Shown here: positions 1-5,154 of the stretch, one piece after another
Numbering within the stretch: the stretch's first letter is position 1
Layout of the letters: each line of letters begins with the position of its first letter
Assembly (NCBI GenBank): GCA_021795135.1
Contig: JAJYPT010000107.1
Coordinates: forward strand, 1 to 6,230
Origin: Actinomycetes bacterium
Lineage (GTDB): Bacteria; Actinomycetota; Acidimicrobiia; Acidimicrobiales; JAJYPT01
Length of the DNA: 6,230 nt
Direction of reading: 5' to 3'
The notes under the pieces: generated by a model
Database searches by the model: none
Told to the model about the DNA's origin: nothing
The model's input: only the letters and a program-made list of their open reading frames with translations
Translations under genes and position numbers: made by a program

Positions 1-554
1 TAGCTAAAACAGATTTAAAAGTAATTGCTCGTTTTGGACAAGAATCAGAACTTATTGAACTACTTGAACAAGGTGAATTAGATCTTGTGATTGTCTCAAC
101 TAATCCAATAAAAAAATCTATTACATATACTTTAATTGATCAAACTAGTTTTGTATTAGTGGCAAATAAAGTTCTGTTTCCAAAAAATCAGTTATCATCA
201 ATTGAACAGCTCTATGGGTGGGTTCACCAAAAATCATGGCTAAGTTATAGTCTTGAATTGCCAATAACTAGAAAATTTTGGCAAACAGCTTTTAGTGTGC
301 CATTTAATGCCAACGTAGTATTTGTGGCTCCAGATTTACGAGCAGTATTGGAATCGGTAGAAAAAGGAATGGGAATTAGCCTTTTGCCAACCTATATTTG
401 TTCACAATCTTTATCTTTAGGAAAAATAAAACAGATTTTTCCCGTAGGGAAACTAGTTCCATCTCAATATTGGTTTGGATGTATGCGTCAAGTAGATACA
501 AATCGTATGCATATACAATCTTTTTTGGAATTGCTCAAAACAAAAAATTTATAA
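1..554 (+). CDS. LysR-family transcriptional regulator, C-terminal part (5' end outside window)
   Basis: The reading frame is open from base 3 to the TAA at 552-554, giving about 183 residues with no N-terminal helix-turn-helix, so the gene starts before the window. The visible part looks like the effector-binding domain of a LysR regulator: an opening segment with GQESELIELLEQGELDLVIV, typical of the first Rossmann-like subdomain, and later LESVEKGMGISLLPTYIC, matching the family's 'v..G.Gi.llP' segment near the domain's end. LysR proteins are cytoplasmic DNA-binding regulators that respond to a small ligand. Neither ligand nor targets can be read here. The next gene downstream, on the same strand, is a prephenate dehydratase, so control of aromatic amino acid synthesis is possible but unproven. 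GTG at 87 is internal and is not the true start. Confidence 0.85.
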   Translation, partial: AKTDLKVIARFGQESELIELLEQGELDLVIVSTNPIKKSITYTLIDQTSFVLVANKVLFPKNQLSSIEQLYGWVHQKSWLSYSLELPITRKFWQTAFSVPFNANVVFVAPDLRAVLESVEKGMGISLLPTYICSQSLSLGKIKQIFPVGKLVPSQYWFGCMRQVDTNRMHIQSFLELLKTKNL

Positions 555-576
555 TTGAATAGGGCTCTTTAATTAT
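551..576 (+). terminator. Possible weak terminator hairpin after the LysR gene
   Basis: The arms 551-559 and 568-576 can form a 9-bp stem with one G-U pair and an 8-base loop. The left arm overlaps the LysR stop codon, and T-rich sequence follows (577-600). The stem is almost wholly A-T, so stability is low. It may be chance in DNA of this composition. Confidence 0.3.
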
Positions 577-688
577 GTTCCTTTTAGTATTAGTTTTTTA
601 TGAACCCAATCTTATCTTTTAGAAAAAAGCAGTCTCTAAGTAGATGTAAAATTTTATATTTGCCTCTACGTGATATTCTGGGCTAGCT

Positions 689-1540
689 ATGACATTAAAA
701 GTTGCCATTCAAGGTGAAGAAGCCTCATTCCACGACATTGCTACAGATAAATTTTTTTCCCAAGATACAAAACGCATTTTTTGCAATAACTTTTCTGATA
801 CATTTTCTACCCTAAATAGGGGTCTATCAGATTTTGCATTATGTGCTATAGAAAATTCTCTATATGGATCGATAACTGAGGTATATGACTTACTGTTAAA
901 AAATAAGGTATATATAGTTGGAGAAGTTTATCTTCACATCGGACAATGCCTTATTGGTCTGCCTAATTCTAACTTGTCAGAGATTTCATCTGTATATTCC
1001 CACCCCGTAGCCCTTGCTCAGTGCGAACAATATCTTGACACCTATCTATCAAATGCCCAACGCTTGGAATATCATGATACAGCAGCTAGTGTAAAGCTAA
1101 TAAAAGATAAAAATGATCCAACAAAAGCTGCTATTGCTAGTTCTCAAGCAGCCAAGTTGTACTCTATGAATATACTTGCTGAATCTATTGAAACAAACAA
1201 GCACAATTACACTAGGTTTGTTGTACTTAGTAAATCTAATATAAACAAAGAAACAACAACCAATAAAACTTCTTTAATAGTCGAAACTGACCACACCCCG
1301 GGTTCTCTCTATATGGCACTAGGATGTTTTGCTAAACGATCTATAAATATAACCAAAATACAGTCTCGTCCAATTATAGGAAGACCATGGCACTACATGT
1401 TTTATATGGATGTAAACATTGGAGATGACAACAAAGACTTCTTAGAAGCAAAAGAAGAACTTATTCAACAAGGTTGTGAAGTTGCTGTATTAGGCAGCTA
1501 CTTGAGTGCAGAGCAACAATTGTCAAGATCTTTAGAATAA
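689..1540 (+). CDS. pheA: Prephenate dehydratase (monofunctional, with ACT domain)
   Basis: A 283-residue protein, the usual length for a monofunctional prephenate dehydratase, which converts prephenate to phenylpyruvate in cytoplasmic phenylalanine synthesis. The catalytic part shows IENSLYGSI (54-62), SHPVALAQC (104-112), DTAASV (130-135), AAIAS (147-151) and the catalytic TRF motif in NYTRF (173-177). A C-terminal ACT domain (about 195-270) contains PGSL (204-207) and QSRP (225-228), where phenylalanine-responsive enzymes usually have ESRP; allosteric feedback inhibition is therefore likely but the first residue of the motif differs. The N-terminus reads IQGEEASFHDIA rather than the common 'GP.GTFS' form; I recall similar openings in Bacteroidetes-type enzymes. 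The ATG at 689 fits the family N-terminus; only a weak purine stretch (GGG at 680-682) precedes it, and a TGA lies in frame at 671. No chorismate mutase domain is fused. Confidence 0.93.
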   Translation: MTLKVAIQGEEASFHDIATDKFFSQDTKRIFCNNFSDTFSTLNRGLSDFALCAIENSLYGSITEVYDLLLKNKVYIVGEVYLHIGQCLIGLPNSNLSEISSVYSHPVALAQCEQYLDTYLSNAQRLEYHDTAASVKLIKDKNDPTKAAIASSQAAKLYSMNILAESIETNKHNYTRFVVLSKSNINKETTTNKTSLIVETDHTPGSLYMALGCFAKRSINITKIQSRPIIGRPWHYMFYMDVNIGDDNKDFLEAKEELIQQGCEVAVLGSYLSAEQQLSRSLE

Positions 1541-1756
1541 GACCTAATAAAAATAAGTTGTCACATAACCGAACTAGATCGCATCTTCTACAACTAAATC
1601 ATGCTTTCCAGTTTTGATTTTTCACCAACTGCATCAAATCCTTAGCTAAAGATACCTAATTGCATTTGTTATTTATAGGTATCTTTAGCTAAGTAGTCTT
1701 TTACAATCCCTTATAAATAGTCAATTAAATTTATCCCTACAATTTAATTGACTATT
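1541..1756. other. Convergent intergenic spacer with two long inverted repeats
   Basis: This spacer separates the ends of the prephenate dehydratase (+) and the MBL-fold hydrolase (-). I see no gene or tRNA in it. Its notable content is two perfect inverted repeats, listed separately, in 1641-1693 and 1715-1757. The first 100 bases (1541-1640) hold nothing I recognise beyond a 6-bp AGTTGT/ACAACT pairing (1556-1561 with 1590-1595), which is not tRNA-like. Confidence 0.7.
1641..1693 (+). terminator. Perfect 18-bp inverted repeat, probable terminator downstream of pheA
   Basis: Arms 1641-1658 and 1676-1693 are exact reverse complements (outer end CTTAGCTAAAGATACC) around a 17-base loop. It starts about 100 bases after the pheA stop, and the + strand continues with TAGTCTTTTA, a short T-rich tail. 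A transcriptional terminator for pheA is the simplest reading. The unusually long perfect stem and large loop would also fit a processed 3' UTR structure or a dispersed palindromic repeat. Confidence 0.55.
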
Positions 1757-1757
1757 T
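1715..1757 (-). terminator. Perfect 16-bp AT-rich inverted repeat at the 3' end of the mscR operon
   Basis: Arms 1715-1730 and 1742-1757 are exact reverse complements around an 11-base loop. On the minus strand the stem begins at the last base of the hydrolase TGA stop codon (1759-1757), the right place for a terminator of the mscR operon. The stem has only two G-C pairs and no clear U tract follows on the minus strand, so classic intrinsic termination is uncertain. A 3' stabilising hairpin is the alternative. Confidence 0.5.
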
Positions 1758-2389
1758 CAATGACCTCGTTTTATCCATTTTTCAAGATCAGGAGATTCTT
1801 TTTCAATCGTTGTATTTTGTCCATGTCCAGGTCTTACTACAATCGATCCATCGAGAGAAAAAAGACGCTTACTAATAGAATCTATAATGGTAGGAAAGTC
1901 ACTATAAGAACGCCCTGTTGCTCCTGGACCTCCTGCAAAAAGAGTATCTCCACTAAAAACAGTTCCAAGGTCAGCAGAATATATACATACCGAACCTGGA
2001 GAATGCCCTGGAGTATGGATCACTTTCAAAGCTATATCTCCAACTGTAATTTCTTGTCCATCTTGCAACCAACCAGTTGGAGATTCATTGGGATGAGTTA
2101 ATCTCCAAACTGCTAAATCATCTGGATGCAACAATACTGGAGAATCAAAACGTTGGGCTGCTAGTGGAGCCATTCTAATATGATCGTCATGACCATGGGT
2201 ACAAACAATGGATAGTACTTTTCTACCTGCTACTAGCTCTGCAATAGCATCAACGTCATGGGGAGCATCAATGACAATACATTCATTATCATTACCAATT
2301 ACCCATAAATTATTTTCAACTTCCCATGTTTGTCCATCAAGGCTAAAAGTTCCAGAACAAGTTCCACTTTTAATTTCAACTTCACTCAT
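1757..2389 (-). CDS. MBL-fold metallo-hydrolase of the mycothiol/formaldehyde operon
   Basis: A 210-residue metallo-beta-lactamase-fold hydrolase with a full dinuclear metal site: THGHDDH (H65, H67, D69, H70), H129 in TPGHSPGS, D148 in FSGDTLF and H189 in RPGHG. The layout and the GGPGATGR segment (153-160) resemble glyoxalase II-like thioester hydrolases. Its ATG (2389-2387) overlaps the TGA of mscR (2388-2386) as ATGA, and no strong Shine-Dalgarno precedes it, so it is probably translated by coupling with mscR. Genes of this kind are known next to mscR in actinobacteria. By context it may hydrolyse S-formylmycothiol to formate and mycothiol, or act on another mycothiol thioester; that is inference, and the sequence supports only the fold and the metal ligands. 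No signal peptide is visible, so it is cytoplasmic. Confidence 0.9.
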   Translation of the reverse strand: MSEVEIKSGTCSGTFSLDGQTWEVENNLWVIGNDNECIVIDAPHDVDAIAELVAGRKVLSIVCTHGHDDHIRMAPLAAQRFDSPVLLHPDDLAVWRLTHPNESPTGWLQDGQEITVGDIALKVIHTPGHSPGSVCIYSADLGTVFSGDTLFAGGPGATGRSYSDFPTIIDSISKRLFSLDGSIVVRPGHGQNTTIEKESPDLEKWIKRGH

Positions 2390-3471
2390 AGCTGTACCAC
2401 AGAACGCAAAACTTGACCTTTTTCCATTTTTTCAAAAGCAGCTTCAACATCGTTGATTCCAATTACTTCTGAAACAAAATCTCCCAAGTTGAAACGTCCT
2501 TGATTATAAAGATCTACCAACATTGGAAAATCTCTTGCAGGAAGACAATCTCCATACCAACTTGATTTCAAAGCTCCGCCTCTTCCAAAAATATCGATAA
2601 GAGGAAGCTCTATCTTATAATCTGGATTAGGTACCCCCACCAACACCACAACTCCAGCTAAATCTCGTGCATAAAAAGCTTGCTTATAGGTTTGAGGAGA
2701 CCCAACTGCATCTATAACAACATCAGCACCAAATCCAGCGGTGAGCTCTCGAATAGTTTCTACTGGATCTTGATTAGAACTATTTATAAAGTGGGTAGCT
2801 CCAAATTTTTTAGCCCAATCTAATTTTTTAGCATCAATGTCAACTGCAATAATTTTAGTGGCTCCAGCAATTTTTGCTCCTGCAATAGCTGCATTTCCAA
2901 CTCCTCCACATCCAATTACAGCAACAGAGTCTCCCCTTTTTACTCCAGCTGTATTTACTGCTGCTCCAAACCCAGCCATTACCCCACAACCTAATAAACA
3001 AGCAGAAACTGGAGATGCTTGGGGGTCTACTTTTGTACATTGACCTTCATGTACTAAAGTTTTATCAGAAAAAGCCCCAATTCCTAAAGCAGCACTCAAA
3101 GCAGTTCCATCTGTTAAAGTCATTTTTTGTTCAGCATTGTGAGTATTAAAGCAATACCATGGCTGGCCTTTAGCACAAGCTCGACAAGTTCCACAAACAG
3201 CTCGCCAGTTCAAAACTACATAATCTCCAGGTTTTACTTGACTTACTTGATTTCCTATAGATTCAACAATTCCAGCTGCTTCGTGACCCAATAGAAAAGG
3301 AAACTCATCTACTATAGCGCCTTGTCGATAATGTAAATCTGTATGACAGACTCCACAAGCTTGGATATTGACGACTACTTCATAAGGTCCAGGATCTGGA
3401 ATAACAATATCTACTACTTCTACGGGTGCGCCTTTACTAAGTGCAACTACGCCTTTGACTGTTTGAGACAT
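2386..3471 (-). CDS. mscR: S-(hydroxymethyl)mycothiol dehydrogenase (mycothiol-dependent formaldehyde dehydrogenase)
   Basis: A 361-residue zinc-dependent medium-chain dehydrogenase, full length for the family. It oxidises S-hydroxymethylmycothiol (formaldehyde plus mycothiol) to S-formylmycothiol with NAD+; the mycobacterial enzyme is also known to reduce S-nitrosomycothiol. Catalytic zinc ligands are C42 (ACGVCHTD), H63 (LGHEAAG) and C162 (GCGVMAG). Structural zinc ligands are C93, C96, C99 and C107. The Rossmann motif GCGGVG is at 187-192, with D211 at the end of the next strand, as expected for NAD. Blocks such as LNWRAVCG (87-94), NAEQKMTLTDGT (112-123), QAFYARDLAG (264-273) and GALKSSWYGDCLP (299-311) match the mycothiol-specific subgroup (M. 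tuberculosis AdhE2/MscR) as I remember it, which separates it from glutathione-dependent relatives. The start MSQTVKGV fits the family and has a Shine-Dalgarno upstream. It is the first gene of a two-gene operon. Confidence 0.96.
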   Translation of the reverse strand: MSQTVKGVVALSKGAPVEVVDIVIPDPGPYEVVVNIQACGVCHTDLHYRQGAIVDEFPFLLGHEAAGIVESIGNQVSQVKPGDYVVLNWRAVCGTCRACAKGQPWYCFNTHNAEQKMTLTDGTALSAALGIGAFSDKTLVHEGQCTKVDPQASPVSACLLGCGVMAGFGAAVNTAGVKRGDSVAVIGCGGVGNAAIAGAKIAGATKIIAVDIDAKKLDWAKKFGATHFINSSNQDPVETIRELTAGFGADVVIDAVGSPQTYKQAFYARDLAGVVVLVGVPNPDYKIELPLIDIFGRGGALKSSWYGDCLPARDFPMLVDLYNQGRFNLGDFVSEVIGINDVEAAFEKMEKGQVLRSVVQL

Positions 3472-3484
3472 TATTAAAATTAAT

Positions 3485-3491
3485 CTCCTTT
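3485..3491 (-). promoter_or_regulatory. Ribosome binding site for mscR
   Basis: The minus strand reads AAAGGAG at 3491-3485, 13 bases before the ATG at 3471-3469. The match is strong but the spacing is longer than usual. It supports the family-consistent start chosen for mscR. Confidence 0.65.
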
Positions 3492-3499
3492 TGTAAATT

Positions 3500-3511
3500 A
3501 GAAATATTTCT
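3500..3511. promoter_or_regulatory. 12-bp perfect palindrome near the predicted mscR transcription start
   Basis: AGAAATATTTCT is a perfect palindrome lying between the possible -10 box and the Shine-Dalgarno of mscR, where a repressor operator would sit. In DNA this AT-rich a palindrome of this length can be chance, and no known regulator site is recognised. Confidence 0.3.
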
Positions 3512-3516
3512 TCAAA

Positions 3517-3545
3517 ATTATAAAAATTTTTATTTGTGATATAAA
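3517..3545 (-). promoter_or_regulatory. Possible sigma70-type promoter of the mscR operon
   Basis: On the minus strand, TTTATA (3545-3540, four of six matches to the -35 consensus) and a perfect TATAAT (3522-3517) are separated by 17 bases. Transcription would start near 3510, leaving a leader of about 40 bases with the AAAGGAG site. Spacing and position are good, but A/T-rich DNA produces many such matches. Confidence 0.4.
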
Positions 3546-3807
3546 ACTAAACTAGTTAGATGGCTGTTTTCTTTATTAATATTCTAACTAATCAGCATCT
3601 AAACATTGATATAAATAGCTACTGTGGATCTTATTACATTAAAAAAATTTAGATTTAATTCGACTTGGATACTTATAAAAAGACATAATAAACATTTACT
3701 AAAATAATTTTCTATTTAAAATCTATATTGGCTTGGTAAAACATTTTAAATAAAAATATATTTATAAATTACAAAATAAACACTTAAACAATATTTTCAA
3801 AAGCTGC

Positions 3808-3855
3808 AAATCTAAAATAAAAAACTCTAGATTTTTTATATCTCATTTTAGATTT
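3808..3855. repeat. Imperfect 48-base palindrome
   Basis: The outer arms AAATCTAAAAT (3808-3818) and ATTTTAGATTT (3845-3855) are exact reverse complements. Between them lies a nested inner palindrome, an A run, TCTAGA, then a T run. Together they could form a long hairpin in either strand. It is in gene-free DNA, not next to a stop codon, so a terminator role for a neighbouring gene is not obvious. Confidence 0.5.
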
Positions 3856-4148
3856 AAAAATAAAGTTATGCTTTTTACATATTTAGGATTTTCACACACA
3901 AACTACTATCAGTCTAACCATTGGTCTAGCCTAATAATTAGAACTAGCCAAATATTTCTTATAAGTAGAATTATTAAAAAATAATCATAATAAACTTAAA
4001 ATGATACTAATATCTACAAAATGCTTTTATGAGACTATATTAACTTTATGGATCTAAAAATTTATGGACTAAGTCTTCTCCACCTTCGGATAAAAGTATT
4101 AGACGAGATTTCACCCGCAGACTTGACAAGGCTGAAAAGATTGCTTAT

Positions 4149-4903
4149 TCAGGAAATCCAGAACAAGCAATACAACAGTTCAACTCTATTTTGAAAGATC
4201 AGATAAAAACTCTTGGTCCATATGACATAGATATATGGAAAACTCGTTTTGATATTGTGGCTTGGAATGAAAAGTAGGCCAGTTTGAAAAAGCTCTCCAA
4301 GAAACTAAGGTTCTTTTAGAATATGAAAAGAAATTATTCGGTCCCAACAGTAAACAAGTTTTAGACTCCCGCTTCTCTATAGCTGTATACACTGCTAACT
4401 TGGATAATTTTGATTCTGCAATAGAACAATTTCAAAGTGTTTTACAAGACCAAATCAAAATACTTGGACCAAAAGATCCAGCCATTATTGCTACTCGAGA
4501 ACATATTTCTGTATGGAATGCTCAAAATGGTCAACCAGAACGCGCAATTGAACAAATAAAAGAGTTTTTACCAGATGCAATTGAAATATTTGGTCCTGAT
4601 GACCTAAGAGTTTTTACTATACGCGAGCGTCTAGGTATTTTCTTATTCCAAAACGGTCAATTCCAAGAATCCACTGAACAATTTAGATCTCTTTTGCAAG
4701 ACGGAATTAGAGTTCTTGGACCGAGCCATGAAAAGGTATTTTCTATTCGTGAATCACTCGCTGTTGTTTTAGCCGAATCAGGACAAATAGAACAAGGCAT
4801 TGAACAATTTGAATCTATTTTACAAGACAAAATTAATATCTTTGAACCCAAACACGATGAGATAGAAAAAGCTCGTCAAGACCTAGATCAATTCCTCAAA
4901 GAA
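4149..4903 (+). repeat. Six tandem 126-base units encoding 42-residue TPR repeats
   Basis: The units are at 4149-4274, 4274-4399 (phase shift at the junction), 4400-4525, 4526-4651, 4652-4777 and 4778-4903. Each follows the pattern G-x-x-x-x-A-I-x-Q-F-x-x-x-L-x-D-x-I-x-x-L-G-P, then a helix with T/S-R-E. This is the kinesin light chain-like TPR type common in bacterial signalling and partner-binding proteins. Units 3 and 5 are the most alike; unit 6 is more divergent (FEPKHDEIEKARQDL), as expected for a capping repeat. The DNA copies have diverged, so this is a protein repeat and not a recent amplification. Confidence 0.85.
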
Positions 4904-4942
4904 TATGGACCTAAAGCCAACTCAAAGAAGAACCAATGTTAA
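4400..4942 (+). CDS. TPR-repeat protein fragment: intact 3' part of the frameshifted gene
   Basis: This is the longest uninterrupted stretch of the TPR gene, 180 residues from a TTG at 4400. It holds four TPR units (residues 1-42, 43-84, 85-126, 127-168) and a 12-residue polar tail ending KKNQC. The frame is actually open back to 4271 and codes for one further clear TPR unit there. The TTG falls at the boundary of a repeat and has no Shine-Dalgarno, so it is unlikely to be a genuine start. If the upstream frameshift is real, a product could come only from re-initiation. No signal peptide or membrane segment is seen, so the fragment would be cytoplasmic. The following small gene overlaps its stop. 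Confidence 0.5.
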   Translation: MDNFDSAIEQFQSVLQDQIKILGPKDPAIIATREHISVWNAQNGQPERAIEQIKEFLPDAIEIFGPDDLRVFTIRERLGIFLFQNGQFQESTEQFRSLLQDGIRVLGPSHEKVFSIRESLAVVLAESGQIEQGIEQFESILQDKINIFEPKHDEIEKARQDLDQFLKEYGPKANSKKNQC

Positions 4943-5124
4943 AACTATTATGGATCGGATTTGCTCTTTTGTTTTCAATTAATCTTTTTATCAATTCTTC
5001 AAAAAGATTACTGAATCATTCAATTCCATGGAAACTTCAAATAGTTCCAGCGTCTTTAGCTACTAGGTCAATTGTAGCCATAATGGGAACGTTGTTTACC
5101 CTAATTATTGGACATCGACTTTGA
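4936..5124 (+). CDS. Small two-helix membrane protein of unknown function
   Basis: A 62-residue protein with two hydrophobic segments, about residues 3-18 (KLLWIGFALLFSINLF) and 44-59 (RSIVAIMGTLFTLIIG), joined by a basic, polar loop (SSKRLLNHS...). It is expected to sit in the cytoplasmic membrane as a hairpin. I do not recognise a family. Its ATG at 4936 lies inside the last codons of the TPR gene and overlaps that gene's TAA (ATGTTAA), and a purine-rich AAAGAAG (4925-4931) precedes it at suitable distance. Translational coupling to the TPR gene is therefore likely, which hints that the two proteins work together or share expression. The overlap and the clear membrane pattern favour a real gene; without comparison it could still be a chance frame. 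Confidence 0.6.
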   Translation: MLKLLWIGFALLFSINLFINSSKRLLNHSIPWKLQIVPASLATRSIVAIMGTLFTLIIGHRL

Positions 5125-5154
5125 AATAACATTAGAACAAATTATTATCTAACC

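Larger units (their letters stand above)
3472..4047. other. Gene-free AT-rich spacer between divergent mscR and the TPR gene
   Basis: About 576 bases with no supportable coding sequence, tRNA or insertion sequence. Beyond the mscR leader elements it contains an imperfect hairpin at 3556-3602 (10 pairs with one bulged G), a longer imperfect palindrome at 3808-3855 (separate entry), and a six-base CTAGCC repeated near 3930 and 3950. A 38-codon open frame at 3868-3984 lacks a ribosome binding site and does not look like a protein. The composition fits a decayed gene remnant or a long regulatory spacer; I see no homology that decides. Confidence 0.6.
4048..4942 (+). pseudogene. Frameshifted tetratricopeptide-repeat protein gene
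   Basis: The coding signal runs from about 4048 to the TAA at 4940-4942 but in pieces. ATG at 4048 is in one frame; the repeat-coding frame (from 4050, in phase with 4149) has no start and reaches a TAG at 4275-4277; the following repeats continue in a third phase, open from 4271. Adding one base to the A5 run at 4056-4060 would join the ATG to the first frame, giving MDLKNLWTKSS..., and one base near the A4 run at 4270-4273 would join the first and second repeats, changing WNEK-stop into WNEKVGQFEKAL. The restored protein would be about 298 residues: a basic N-terminal segment of roughly 34 residues, six 42-residue TPR units and a short tail. An alternative N-terminal reading is ATG at 4029 followed by an in-frame TAA at 4041. 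TPR arrays bind partner proteins; the partner here is unknown. True decay and sequencing error in A runs are both possible. Confidence 0.65.

Noticed and set aside
1556..1595. AGTTGT...ACAACT pairing considered as part of a tRNA
   Set aside because: There is no 7-bp acceptor stem, T-arm or anticodon arm in the right places on either strand.
1748..2101. 117-codon open frame on the + strand
   Set aside because: It lies antisense inside the MBL hydrolase, whose metal motifs are intact; its translation is rich in Arg, Ser and Cys with no family features.
2208..2456. 82-codon open frame on the + strand
   Set aside because: Antisense to the mscR/MBL junction; a shadow of the two real genes.
2837..3043. 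Overlapping open frames on both strands within mscR
   Set aside because: Both are alternative frames of the dehydrogenase, which is full length and has all catalytic residues.
3868..3984. 38-codon open frame in the gene-free region
   Set aside because: No ribosome binding site, no hydrophobic or domain pattern, and a length easily reached by chance.
4266..4282. Programmed ribosomal frameshift in the TPR gene
   Set aside because: The site AATGAAAAGTAGG has no long slippery heptamer or clear downstream structure, and a second, independent frame break lies upstream; mutation or sequencing error explains both more simply.
4186..4392. 68-codon open frame on the - strand over the frameshifted TPR segment
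   Set aside because: Antisense to clear TPR-coding sequence; no recognisable protein features.
4657..4851. 64-codon open frame on the - strand
   Set aside because: Antisense shadow of TPR units 5 and 6; its apparent repetitiveness mirrors the real repeats.
4149..4903. Regular 126-base spacing considered as a CRISPR or satellite array
   Set aside because: The units are diverged and coding, matching 42-residue TPR periodicity; there are no identical repeats with unique spacers.
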